Positions 1 to 6,253 of a DNA stretch of 8,463 nt are shown piece by piece (position 1 is the stretch's first letter; every line of letters starts with the position of its first letter). This DNA is from an uncultured Flavobacteriales bacterium. Lineage in GTDB: Bacteria; Bacteroidota; Bacteroidia; Flavobacteriales; Crocinitomicaceae. The position numbers and the translations under genes are program-made. A model generated the notes under the pieces. That model saw only the letters and a list, made by a program, of their open reading frames with translations, searched no databases and was not told where the DNA came from. Location of the stretch: the NCBI GenBank assembly GCA_946886545.1, contig CAMPIU010000111.1, positions 1 to 8,463 of the forward strand, in the 5' to 3' direction.

Positions 1-358
1 TTAATTCCGGTTTTCCGATTCGGATATCCGCTGTTTTCAAGGTTTCAATAATGTCATCATCCTTGAAATTCAAAGCAATGCGCAGTTTTCTGAAAATAAT
101 ATTATTGGTCAGTTTTTCTTCCGCTTCAGGAATTTTTCCGTCTTTCAATCCTCTTTTATCTACAATGAAACCGTTCAAAAGAGCAGCTAGTGCCTGATCC
201 GGCATTTCTTTGAAACCTTCGTATTGTTCTTGTTTCATCCATGCAAAAATATCCAAAGGAGATACCATGAACTCAACTGATTTAAAGAGATTCCCGATTT
301 TCTCTTCATCCCACTGATAGATTTTGCGAAGCTTGTAAAAGATGTAATTGTTATCCAT
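1..358 (-). CDS. DUF1456 (YehS-like) protein, 3' end cut by window edge
   Basis: The minus strand is open from an ATG at 358-356 to base 1 with no stop, giving 119 residues before the edge. I recognise the DUF1456 family: one copy of the repeat spans about residues 1-70 (core ...FAWMKQEQYEGF..., ALLNGFIVDKRG) and a second begins near residue 85 (NNIIFRKLRIALNFKDDDI), just as in E. coli YehS, whose second half has NNNIVLKKLRIAFSLKDDDI. E. coli YehS is about 156 residues, so some 35-40 C-terminal residues should lie outside the window. There is no signal peptide or membrane segment, so it should be cytoplasmic. The family's biochemical role is not known to me, so I assign none. It is transcribed divergently from the next gene, with about 55 bases between the two starts. 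Confidence 0.9.
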   Translation of the reverse strand, partial: MDNNYIFYKLRKIYQWDEEKIGNLFKSVEFMVSPLDIFAWMKQEQYEGFKEMPDQALAALLNGFIVDKRGLKDGKIPEAEEKLTNNIIFRKLRIALNFKDDDIIETLKTADIRIGKPEL

Positions 359-362
359 GGAA

Positions 363-370
363 CAAAGTTA
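363..370 (-). promoter_or_regulatory. Possible Bacteroidota -7 box for the DUF1456 gene
   Basis: Read on the minus strand these bases are TAACTTTG, an exact match to the TAnnTTTG -7 box of Bacteroidota. It lies only 4 bases before the ATG, so a transcript from it would be leaderless or nearly so. I see no TTG at the expected -33 distance, so this is a weak call. Confidence 0.22.
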
Positions 371-413
371 CCAAATTTAAACTATCTTTCATTTGACATG
401 TTTTGAAAGCTGA

Positions 414-965
414 ATGAAAGAAACCATCTTAATAATCGCGTGCATCTTTGCATTTGGAAGCAGGGCACAACAGGTATTGAATGATTCTGTAATTGAACTA
501 CCTCCTATGAATCAGCAGGTACTGGATACTGCGGTCACCTACGGGAGAATGATCTAACCAAGCTATGAAAGTTCGGTTTGCACAGAATTTGTGATCGGAG
601 TACTTGGTCATTTCATGAAATTGACTTCCGAAGATACCATCAATATTCGAATTGATCAGCCAAGAGCAAATCTGAAGGAAGTTTACTTGCAAATTGAGAA
701 TGGCTCTCCTTATCCCAAAGGAGTCGTTCATGCACTGGTTTCTAAAGGAAAGGGCACTGAAATTTTAGATCGAAACCAGGTTTTATCCGGAGACTTTGTA
801 CAGTTTTGGTATCCGAATTCGTGGGGACATTGCGGAATCGTTGCAAAGATTGATGTAGAGAATAAGGTTTTGTGGTTATATTCTTCGTATCCAAGTACCG
901 GAGGTTATGGTATTCAACCTTTCCACATGCCGGATTATTGTCATTTTGTTCGCTTAAAAGAATAA
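414..965 (+). pseudogene. Secreted NlpC/P60- or CHAP-like cysteine hydrolase, interrupted by an in-frame TAA
   Basis: From ATG 414 the frame encodes 47 residues starting with a clear signal peptide (MKETILIIACIFAFGSRAQQ), then hits TAA at 555-557. The same frame is open from 558 to the stop at 963-965. If the stop is counted as residue 48, the full protein would be 183 residues, a normal size for a small one-domain member. After the stop come the likely nucleophile Cys56 in the motif CTEFV (codon 579-581) and, 83 residues on, the likely catalytic His139 in GDFVQFWYPNSWGHCGIV. This Cys...GD.V...GH.GIV layout is typical of NlpC/P60 and CHAP peptidoglycan hydrolases, though I cannot place it in a named family. 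The stop separates export signal from active site, so neither piece should work alone. CAA to TAA would be a single transition. A GTG at 591 has been open to use as a start, but it lies after the Cys and makes no sense as a gene start. A sequence error remains possible. Confidence 0.72.
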
Positions 966-966
966 A

Positions 967-990
967 CAGTTGAACTGATTTATTTTTATT
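967..990 (+). terminator. Weak hairpin plus T-rich tail after the broken hydrolase gene
   Basis: CAGTTGAACTG at 967-977 is a perfect short palindrome (4-bp stem, 3-base loop) directly after the TAA, followed by ATTTATTTTTATT. The stem is short and AT-rich, so terminator function is uncertain. Confidence 0.25.
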
Positions 991-1023
991 CCCTAATTCG
1001 AACGAACTTAGTTGAATACAATG

Positions 1024-1031
1024 TACTTTTG
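1024..1031 (+). promoter_or_regulatory. Bacteroidota-type -7 box upstream of the 1051 gene
   Basis: TACTTTTG matches TAnnTTTG and is followed by CA, a common extension. It lies 19 bases before the GTG start at 1051, giving a short leader. The -33 element is not clear: TTCG at 997-1000 is the nearest candidate at the right distance. This box supports GTG 1051 as the true start. Confidence 0.4.
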
Positions 1032-1050
1032 CACAAAATTCAATCTCTAA

Positions 1051-2178
1051 GTGAAACGATTCTTAAAAAGTAAATGGTTTAAAATCCCATTCTACACCCT
1101 GACCTTTGCCTTTGCCGCAATTGGATTCTTTTTAACTGTTTCTTATATGGCCATTCAAATGGGATGGACGAAAGAAGGTGGCATCGTTGATTCGAATAAC
1201 CGCTACTTCCAGGAAATGCAGGATAAATACGACCAGGATTTTAAGGTGGACAGTGCAACGATGGTGCAAAAGCGCTATGAAGCTATGGAACGGATCATTG
1301 TGCTGAATGAGTATTATCCTCAAAATGCACAGTATATTCTTTCGGTTCTCCAGAAAGGTGCTGATGAATACGAGGTGCTTCGTATGCTGGATGCTGTTGA
1401 TCTGCAGTTAAAGGACAATAGGCGATACAGAAAGGCACTCTCAAAGATTAAGTTCGATTCCAAACGTAGAAAAGAAGTGAGTAACCTCAGTGCTTTTGAG
1501 TGGATGAACATTGCTGAATGGAAAACCTTCAAGGAGGCTGTTTCGAAGGATAAAAAATTAATTGATTCTGTGGCGAAACAAACCGGTGTTGAAGGACGAT
1601 TAATTGTTTCCTGTTTGGTTGGTGAACAAATCCGTTTGTTTAATTCTTCCCGTGAGGCCTATAAAAAATGGATAGGACCCTTAAAAGTCCTTTCAGTGGA
1701 ATCCCAATTTTCATTCGGTGTAACCGGCATCAAGGAACATACCGCAATGAATATCGAACACAACCTGAAGGATCCGAAAAGTATTTATTACCTGGGACCC
1801 AAATACGAAGGATTGCTCGATTTTGTAGGACAGGACACAGCAACGATCAATAAAGAACGCATTGATCGTCTGACTGATTTTCATAATCACTATTATTCAT
1901 ACATGTACGCAGCTTTGTTTTTGAAACAAGTGAAAGTACAGTGGGAAAAAGAGGGTTTCCCGATAGATAAACGACCGGAAATTTTGGCTACCTTGTTCAA
2001 TGTGGGATATCCGCAGTCAAAACCAAAGCCTAATCCAAGAGTGGGCGGTTCAACGATCAAGATCTATGAAAAACCGTATTCTTTTGGCGCAATTGCTTAT
2101 CAGTTCTACTATTCCGGCGAACTTTTTGACTTATTTCCTTTTGAAAAAAAGAAGTTTGATTGGAATGAAAAAACTTAA
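1051..2178 (+). CDS. Membrane-anchored protein with lytic-transglycosylase-like C-terminal half
   Basis: The 375-residue product starts at GTG 1051 with a basic N-terminus (MKRFLKSKWFK) and one hydrophobic segment at about residues 14-33, so it is probably anchored in the inner membrane with the rest in the periplasm. Residues 35-160 are charged and helical-looking, with no domain I can name. From about 170 on the sequence resembles the lysozyme/SLT-like fold in outline: a helix ending in VSCLVGEQIRLF with Glu192 where a catalytic Glu would sit, then VESQFSFGVTGIKEHTA (216-232), then ILATLFNVGYPQSKPKPNPR (311-330), and YSFGAIAYQFYYSGEL (343-358). Some DUF1402-like and transglycosylase proteins share this order, but the match is from memory and weak. 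A role in cell-wall turnover is an inference. The gene upstream is a broken wall-hydrolase-like gene, but the two need not be related. Its last 14 bases overlap a possible small ORF. Confidence 0.7.
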   Translation: MKRFLKSKWFKIPFYTLTFAFAAIGFFLTVSYMAIQMGWTKEGGIVDSNNRYFQEMQDKYDQDFKVDSATMVQKRYEAMERIIVLNEYYPQNAQYILSVLQKGADEYEVLRMLDAVDLQLKDNRRYRKALSKIKFDSKRRKEVSNLSAFEWMNIAEWKTFKEAVSKDKKLIDSVAKQTGVEGRLIVSCLVGEQIRLFNSSREAYKKWIGPLKVLSVESQFSFGVTGIKEHTAMNIEHNLKDPKSIYYLGPKYEGLLDFVGQDTATINKERIDRLTDFHNHYYSYMYAALFLKQVKVQWEKEGFPIDKRPEILATLFNVGYPQSKPKPNPRVGGSTIKIYEKPYSFGAIAYQFYYSGELFDLFPFEKKKFDWNEKT

Positions 2179-2293
2179 TGCAGTAACCTGTATGCTTGTC
2201 TTGTTGGGAGTAGGAGTACTTTTTAATTTAAAATGTGACTGCGCGATTAATCAGAGTTTAAGTAGTATGCTCACCCAAGTGCAACGCGGTTAA
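2165..2293 (+). CDS. Possible 42-residue membrane or secreted peptide
   Basis: ATG 2165 opens a 42-codon frame ending at TAA 2291-2293. It overlaps the last 14 bases of the preceding gene in another frame, an arrangement that suggests translational coupling. The peptide begins MKKLNAVTCMLVLLGVGVLF, a lysine-rich start followed by a hydrophobic helix at about residues 8-22, then a Cys-containing stretch (NLKCDCAINQS) and a polar tail ending QVQRG. It could be a small inner-membrane peptide or a very short exported protein. I do not recognise a family. The frame is open further upstream only because it shadows the preceding gene. Coding status rests on the start context and the MKK-plus-hydrophobic pattern. 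Confidence 0.42.
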   Translation: MKKLNAVTCMLVLLGVGVLFNLKCDCAINQSLSSMLTQVQRG

Positions 2294-2317
2294 TTGTTCA
2301 ACTTGATTAATTGTCTC

Positions 2318-2527
2318 CTATGCATCTATCTGCTTAATAGAACTACAGTAGACACAACGCTTACGCTGATCGCATGTCGCCAGTAGCTTATGCCATAGCT
2401 TCAGCATAGGCGCATAGCGATGGCTCATAGAAAATATAGAAAAAAACAGCTGAATAACATTTTGTTCTTTTGAAAACGCTAAAAAGCTATGTAGCCTATG
2501 TTCCTATGTGATTCAAATAAACCATAG
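2318..2527. repeat. Cluster of CTATG/CATAG words forming a long inverted repeat in the convergent gap
   Basis: The gap 2294-2534 between two convergent genes has no gene. It holds CTATG at 2318, 2487, 2496 and 2504, and its complement CATAG at 2394, 2405, 2413, 2426 and 2523. The two blocks pair: CATAGGC (2405-2411) with GCCTATG (2494-2500), and just inside it CATAGC (2413-2418) with GCTATG (2486-2491), leaving a 1x2 internal loop and a loop of about 67 bases. CATAG 2394 can pair with CTATG 2504 outside this. A local hairpin GCTTATGC...GCATAGGC (about 2387-2411) competes. The right block is a near-tandem CTATGT x3 with spacing 9 and 8. Similar doubled short words occur between genes in other Bacteroidota in my memory. 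It may act as a two-way terminator or belong to a dispersed repeat family; neither is shown here. Confidence 0.5.
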
Positions 2528-2534
2528 TTTTTTC

Positions 2535-4598
2535 TCAGCGAATCATCGTAACAAATCCATTGTAGCGCGTATTTCCTCCCTGATTGTTCGTCACCACAAA
2601 AACATAGGTGTAAACTCCGTCCGGAACAAGCATTCCGTCGTTTGTTTTTCCATCCCAGTTCAAATCATCGGCGTGGAATTCCTTGATGATATTTCCCCAG
2701 CGATTGACAATAAAACCTTCTGAAAGAAATCCGCCCATAATACTGATTGAAAAGAAATCATTGACATTGTCATTATTCGGTGTGAACACATTCGGAATGA
2801 ACACGGCATAATTTTCTATGCTGCAATCTTCGAATACAATTTGGGCAGTATGAGTTGTAGAACAACCGTTTCCATCCAAAATATTCGTCACCACATTGTC
2901 AGATTCAAAATACCAGATTCCCTGGAATAAAATCGAATCACCTTCGCAAGCCGTTAAACTTTGATAAACCGGATTCACGGTAAATATGGAAAGATTCAAG
3001 GTGTGCGTGCTGTCACAGCCATTTTGATCGGTAAATACAAAAGGATATGAACCGGCATCCGAAAGTGTTTGACCGTTGAAAAGATAAGTGTCTCCCGGAC
3101 AAATGGACTGTGATTCATTTGTTGCTTGCGGAGTGCATCCTGTCACTAAAATAGTTTGACAATCTTGAGAAGCACAGGCTCCCGCTCCAAGTGAATAACA
3201 GATTTGATAAGTTCCCGCTCCCACACTTTGTGGATTAAATAATCCGGATGCAGAGATACAGCTTCCACAATCAGAAGTCCAGGTTCCTCCTGCACTAGCG
3301 GCTACAAATTGAACCGGAGCATCCGAAGTTGAAAACGGTCCTGTCGTTTGGATTGTTGCATCCTGAACCGGAGTACCGGCTGAAATAGTTGCGGAAGCGC
3401 TGGAAGAACAACCTCCGTTATCTGTAACTGTTACGCTATATGTTGCCGGGCACAGACTTGAAATGTTTGCTGTGGAAGCTCCGTTAGACCAAAGAATGGT
3501 ATAAGGTGCTGTTCCGCCCGAAATGTTGGTTAAAGCGGTTCCGTCACACAAATTTTGACACGTTTCATTTGTTGAAGAGGTCTGAACGGTAATTGTACTT
3601 CCGTTATTTGTTACGGTGGCCTGAGCTGTCATGGAACAACCTCCGTTGTCTGTAACTGTTACAGTGTATGTTCCGGCACATAAACCGTTAATACTTGCTG
3701 TTGTTGCACCGTTTGACCAGGAGTAAGTATAAGGAGTGGCTCCTCCGGAAACCGTTGCATTTGCAGTTCCGCTGCAAGGTCCACATCCTGTTGGTGTAGC
3801 ACTGGCAGTAACTTGAAGACCTGTTGTAATACCGCATTGCGGATTCATCGAACCGATCCAGGTATCATTTGCCGCGTTGTTTGCTGCTCCGGGAGTTTCA
3901 TTGACTCCAACACTACCAGAAGACCAGTTTGCTTGAAGTGCAAAATTGTTATTTGTGTTATTGGTCATCGAGAATACAGTACTGCCGGCACCTCCTGAGA
4001 AATAAATGATGTTGTTCGTGGAATTATTTCCCCAGCTAACAGCATGTGAAGGAGTTGCAGCTGAAATGTTGGCTAAAATTAAAAATGAATCATTCGAATT
4101 CGACATAGCAACCTGGTTCCAGCCTCCGGATCCGGCAACCCATCCACTCACAGGATAAACTGGATTTGCACTGGTTGGACTTGTGCCTTGACCTTCGATT
4201 AAACTGGAGTTGATTGGAATTATTAAACGGCAGTTTCCGTCATTCATGCTTAAATCATCCGGTGGAATAGCCGGATTGCGATCAGTCTCGTTATAAATTA
4301 CTATCAAAGTTCCCTGGGGAATACAACTCCAAAATGCATTATTCGCAAAACGAACAGCCCCGGCTGCAATTCCTGTTCCGCTTCCGGAAGCAAAATAACC
4401 GTTATTGTCGTCCAAAACAATCCCTCTTAAATCCAAACATGGAGCAGGGGTTTGACAATTTGGATTTCCCACGACCAATAATTCAACATATTCTTGTGAA
4501 CCGCTTCCCTGGGAAACTTCATTGATAATTAATTGTTGAGAATAAGACCGGAATGAAATAAGTACTATTAAACTGGCAATTACGTGAAGAAAACGCAT
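2535..4598 (-). CDS. T9SS type B cargo protein: lamin-tail-like domain, SprB repeats, C-terminal sorting domain
   Basis: The product has 687 residues and starts with a signal peptide (MRFLHVIASLIVLISFRSYS, cleavage near residue 20). Residues about 21-105 begin QQLIINEVSQGSGSQEYVEL, typical of a lamin-tail domain, and the unit may extend to about 240. Two SprB-type repeats follow, about 262-330 and 338-406, each with YSWSNGA/LWSNGA, GLCAGTY/SLCPATY and VTVTDNGGCS. An Ig-like stretch lies at about 410-490, then two Cys-rich adhesin-like modules with ICPGDTYLFNG and ACEGDSILFQG (about 491-592). The end (about 597-687) is the gliding-motility-associated domain: FIPNVFTPNNDNVNDFF, NRWGNII, NWDGKTNDG, VPDGVYTY and the last residues GFVTMIR. 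In this family that domain directs export through the type IX system and surface attachment by the type B route. The protein is therefore a surface or secreted adhesin-like protein; its ligand is unknown. Confidence 0.93.
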   Translation of the reverse strand: MRFLHVIASLIVLISFRSYSQQLIINEVSQGSGSQEYVELLVVGNPNCQTPAPCLDLRGIVLDDNNGYFASGSGTGIAAGAVRFANNAFWSCIPQGTLIVIYNETDRNPAIPPDDLSMNDGNCRLIIPINSSLIEGQGTSPTSANPVYPVSGWVAGSGGWNQVAMSNSNDSFLILANISAATPSHAVSWGNNSTNNIIYFSGGAGSTVFSMTNNTNNNFALQANWSSGSVGVNETPGAANNAANDTWIGSMNPQCGITTGLQVTASATPTGCGPCSGTANATVSGGATPYTYSWSNGATTASINGLCAGTYTVTVTDNGGCSMTAQATVTNNGSTITVQTSSTNETCQNLCDGTALTNISGGTAPYTILWSNGASTANISSLCPATYSVTVTDNGGCSSSASATISAGTPVQDATIQTTGPFSTSDAPVQFVAASAGGTWTSDCGSCISASGLFNPQSVGAGTYQICYSLGAGACASQDCQTILVTGCTPQATNESQSICPGDTYLFNGQTLSDAGSYPFVFTDQNGCDSTHTLNLSIFTVNPVYQSLTACEGDSILFQGIWYFESDNVVTNILDGNGCSTTHTAQIVFEDCSIENYAVFIPNVFTPNNDNVNDFFSISIMGGFLSEGFIVNRWGNIIKEFHADDLNWDGKTNDGMLVPDGVYTYVFVVTNNQGGNTRYNGFVTMIR
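3381..3815 (-). repeat. Two tandem SprB repeat modules, 228-base offset
   Basis: Within the T9SS cargo gene the two SprB modules are still similar as DNA. GAACAACCTCCGTT occurs at 3406-3419 and again at 3634-3647, followed in both by TCTGTAACTGTTAC after one or two changes. The offset is 228 bases, exactly 76 codons, so the reading frame is kept. This points to duplication of one module, and the tract could recombine to change module number. Confidence 0.7.
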
Positions 4599-4818
4599 TG
4601 TTTTAATGAAAATAAACTCCTAATTGAATCTGGTTTCAGCAAAAATATCAACGGATCAGTGCCTCAAGGATTACAAATTCAACTTTTCACCGCAAAGATA
4701 GACCGAAATAGTTAAATCTTTGAGTAAAAGATGTTATCAAATGATTATGAAGCTGTAAGTATCGATGATGAATTGTTTAAGTTTGAACAGGAGGTTTAAC
4801 TGTTAACACACGCCAATT
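4599..4818. other. Divergent intergenic region with a 22-codon micro-ORF and a stray AGGAGGT
   Basis: This 220-base gap separates the starts of two divergent secreted-protein genes. A 22-codon ORF begins at ATG 4731 and ends at TAA 4797-4799; its peptide, MLSNDYEAVSIDDELFKFEQ plus EV, is acidic and unlike random AT-rich translation, but it has no family I recognise. Its end contains AGGAGGT (4789-4795), a perfect anti-16S match, but no ATG follows at the right distance and the next gene's TTG is 23 bases away. The rest shows nothing beyond a -7 box. Confidence 0.3.
4693..4700 (-). promoter_or_regulatory. Bacteroidota-type -7 box for the T9SS cargo gene
   Basis: On the minus strand these bases read TATCTTTG followed by C, an exact TAnnTTTG match. 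It would give a leader of roughly 90 bases before the ATG at 4598. No clear TTG is seen at the -33 distance; GATTTA is nearest. Confidence 0.35.
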
Positions 4819-5331
4819 TTGAAAGCATTCATTTTACTCTGTTGCATCTTGCGTTTTTTCGGTAGTCAGGCGCAGGAATTATGTGACCTGAAAGGGGAAA
4901 TAGATTTTCCATGGATTAATCAATACAGTGTTTACGGATTGAACGATACTTTGGCTGAAATATCAATTGCGTTTTATGAACAACATTATAACAGGGCAAA
5001 AAGAAAGAAAGAATTAAATAATGAATTGCTCTTGTTTGCACTTGTAAAAAAACATCAATTACTATTCAATCCTTATGTGGTACTGACTAATTGCGAGGAA
5101 GGAAGAATCATTGTTTATATGGATTCTGCAAGTTATCAAAAGACAGAAATATGGAAATATACCTCTGAAGATTTGCTTCGGAATCAGCAGTACTTGTCAT
5201 TTGAAGCTAAAGGGATTTGGTTGGGGGAAAATGCTTATTGGCTAAGCGGGTTCAATCAAATATCATTGATCCGGGATGCAAGCCGTTCTAAGGCAGCTTC
5301 AAAATTTGCCATGGATGTTTACCGGAAATAA
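4819..5331 (+). CDS. Small secreted protein of unknown function with TTG start
   Basis: The 170-residue product starts at TTG 4819; the same frame is closed by TAA at 4804-4806, and no ATG lies between. The first residues, KAFILLCCILRFFGSQA followed by QE, form a signal peptide with likely cleavage after Ala18, so export is well supported and the true start must be close to here. An ATT at 4816 is the only other near-start codon. The mature part has two Cys (22 and 92) that could form a disulfide, a basic patch RAKRKKE near 59-65, and several aromatic residues toward the end (GENAYWLSGFNQ). I recognise no domain. It is divergent from the T9SS cargo gene, ends about 130 bases before the sigma-factor operon and is separated from that by a REP-like hairpin, so it is probably a single-gene unit. 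Confidence 0.72.
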   Translation: MKAFILLCCILRFFGSQAQELCDLKGEIDFPWINQYSVYGLNDTLAEISIAFYEQHYNRAKRKKELNNELLLFALVKKHQLLFNPYVVLTNCEEGRIIVYMDSASYQKTEIWKYTSEDLLRNQQYLSFEAKGIWLGENAYWLSGFNQISLIRDASRSKAASKFAMDVYRK

Positions 5332-5351
5332 ATCTTAAGTCTCTAGTCCCA

Positions 5352-5384
5352 TAAGCTGGCGCGAGACTCTGGCTCGTGCCTTTA
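5352..5384 (+). repeat. REP-like GC-rich hairpin
   Basis: GGCGCGAG (5358-5365) pairs with CTCGTGCC (5373-5380) over 8 bp with one G-U pair and a 7-base loop; TAA/TTA pairs outside it. It is far more GC-rich than its surroundings and lies 26 bases after a stop codon. The shape fits REP-type intergenic elements linked to RAYT (REP-associated tyrosine) transposases. It may also serve as a weak terminator for the upstream gene, since CCTTTAGTTTG follows. Confidence 0.5.
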
Positions 5385-5392
5385 GTTTGTCT

Positions 5393-5408
5393 TAATATCC
5401 TAATATCC
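5393..5408 (+). repeat. Tandem TAATATCC doublet
   Basis: TAATATCC occurs twice in direct tandem (5393-5400 and 5401-5408), ending 51 bases before the sigma-factor start. Its style, two near-identical short words between genes, matches the CTATGT doublets at 2487-2509. It could be an intergenic repeat or a binding site for a dimeric regulator; nothing decides this here. Confidence 0.35.
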
Positions 5409-5412
5409 AATT

Positions 5413-5440
5413 AAACCTTTCGTATTATTGCACCTCTTAA
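5413..5440 (+). promoter_or_regulatory. Candidate promoter region of the sigma-factor operon
   Basis: Two readings overlap. TATTATTG (5423-5430) is one mismatch from the housekeeping TAnnTTTG -7 box. AAACC (5413-5417), a 17-base spacer and TCTTAA (5435-5440) could instead be an ECF-type -35/-10 pair, as expected if the sigma factor drives its own operon. Neither can be confirmed without another target promoter to compare. Confidence 0.22.
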
Positions 5441-5459
5441 AACTACTCGATAAACTTAT

Positions 5460-5963
5460 ATGACGCTGGAACTGCTGTATCAAAACTACGCCAAACAGGT
5501 TTTTAACCTGGCCTTGCAGTATGTCCAAAATGAAGGTGATGCGGAAGAAATTACCCAGGATGTTTTCCTGGCTGCTCATAAATCATTAGATAAATTCAGG
5601 AATGAAGCGAATTATAATACGTGGATCTACCGGATTGCAATAAATAAATCATTGGATTTTTTAAAAGCTAAAAAGCGGAAGAAGCATTTCTTTTGGTTTA
5701 CTGTTGAATTGAATGAGAACGATTCGATCGAGTTCAATCACCCAGGGGTTTTAATAGAAAATCAGGAGGAAACTGCTTTTATTTTCTCGTGTATCAACGA
5801 ACTCCCGGATAATCAAAAAACAGCATTGATTCTAAATAAAATTGAACAGTTTCCCATAGCAGAAATAGCTAGTGTTATGGAGCTTTCGGTTAAGGCTGTA
5901 GAGTCTCTGATTCAACGTGCGAAAACAAATCTTTTAAAAAAAATAGAAGGTAGCGAGGGATAA
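5460..5963 (+). CDS. ECF-type RNA polymerase sigma factor
   Basis: The 167-residue protein has the two-domain layout of an extracytoplasmic-function sigma factor and normal family length. Region 2 spans about residues 5-72, with the core-binding and -10 recognition stretch DAEEITQDVFLAAHKSLDKF and TWIYRIAINKSLDFLK. A lysine-rich linker (KAKKRKK) follows. Region 4 spans about 105-162: ELPDNQKTALILNKIEQFPI, then the helix-turn-helix AEIASVMELSVKAVESLIQR. It begins at ATG 5460 and is first in a run of five closely spaced genes, with only 8 bases before the next. By the gene order it is likely held inactive by the membrane protein encoded next and released on a periplasmic signal. Its promoter targets cannot be read here, though autoregulation is usual. 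It lacks the extra C-terminal domains seen in some larger ECF groups. Confidence 0.93.
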   Translation: MTLELLYQNYAKQVFNLALQYVQNEGDAEEITQDVFLAAHKSLDKFRNEANYNTWIYRIAINKSLDFLKAKKRKKHFFWFTVELNENDSIEFNHPGVLIENQEETAFIFSCINELPDNQKTALILNKIEQFPIAEIASVMELSVKAVESLIQRAKTNLLKKIEGSEG

Positions 5964-5971
5964 GCTGCAAA

Positions 5972-6253
5972 GTGTCGTCTAACAAAATGAACAAGATGGA
6001 AAAAGATCAGTTACATAGCTTGGAAAAGATTAGACCGGTAGAAGTTTCTCCGTTTCTTTTCACGCGTATCCAGGCGAAAGTGCAAGAACAGCTTTTTGAT
6101 AAGCTGTCAACAAGACAAACGGTTGTTTACCTCGCGGGAATTGCATTGATTGCTGCACTGAATGTAATGATTTTGGGAATAAAAAATGATGATAAGAATG
6201 AGAACCTTGTTTCTGAAATGAACCTTGCCCCAACCAATCAATTGTATCCATGA
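5972..6253 (+). CDS. Short single-pass membrane protein, putative anti-sigma factor (CnrY-like position)
   Basis: The 93-residue product has a cytoplasmic N-terminal part of about 48 residues, one membrane segment at about 50-70 (VVYLAGIALIAALNVMILGI) and a short, acidic periplasmic tail. N-in topology places the sigma-binding half in the cytoplasm. The stretch PVEVSPFLFTRIQAKVQEQL (22-41) resembles a PFLYTRI-type motif I recall from short Bacteroidota proteins next to ECF sigma genes. It has no zinc-binding HxxxCxxC motif, so it is not a ZAS-type anti-sigma factor. The start is uncertain: GTG 5972 gives the longest form, while ATG 5987 and ATG 5996 give 88 and 85 residues. Its stop overlaps the next start as ATGA (6250-6253), indicating coupled translation. 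Anti-sigma function is inferred from size, topology and position. Confidence 0.75.
   Translation: MSSNKMNKMEKDQLHSLEKIRPVEVSPFLFTRIQAKVQEQLFDKLSTRQTVVYLAGIALIAALNVMILGIKNDDKNENLVSEMNLAPTNQLYP

Noticed and set aside
591..965. A separate 124-residue gene starting at GTG 591
   Set aside because: The start would fall after the catalytic Cys and leave no signal peptide; the frame is continuous with ATG 414 apart from one TAA, so it is the 3' part of a broken gene.
2290..2314. AT-rich hairpin TTAATTG...ATTAATTG as a terminator
   Set aside because: It has a mismatch and a G-U pair, almost no GC pairs, and no T-run follows.
2508..2723. Plus-strand ORF of 71 codons
   Set aside because: It lies mostly antisense to the end of the well-supported T9SS cargo gene and has no start context or domain of its own.
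3381..3815. Repeats in this tract as a CRISPR-like array
   Set aside because: The repeats are in-frame SprB protein modules with a 228-base period, inside a coding gene.
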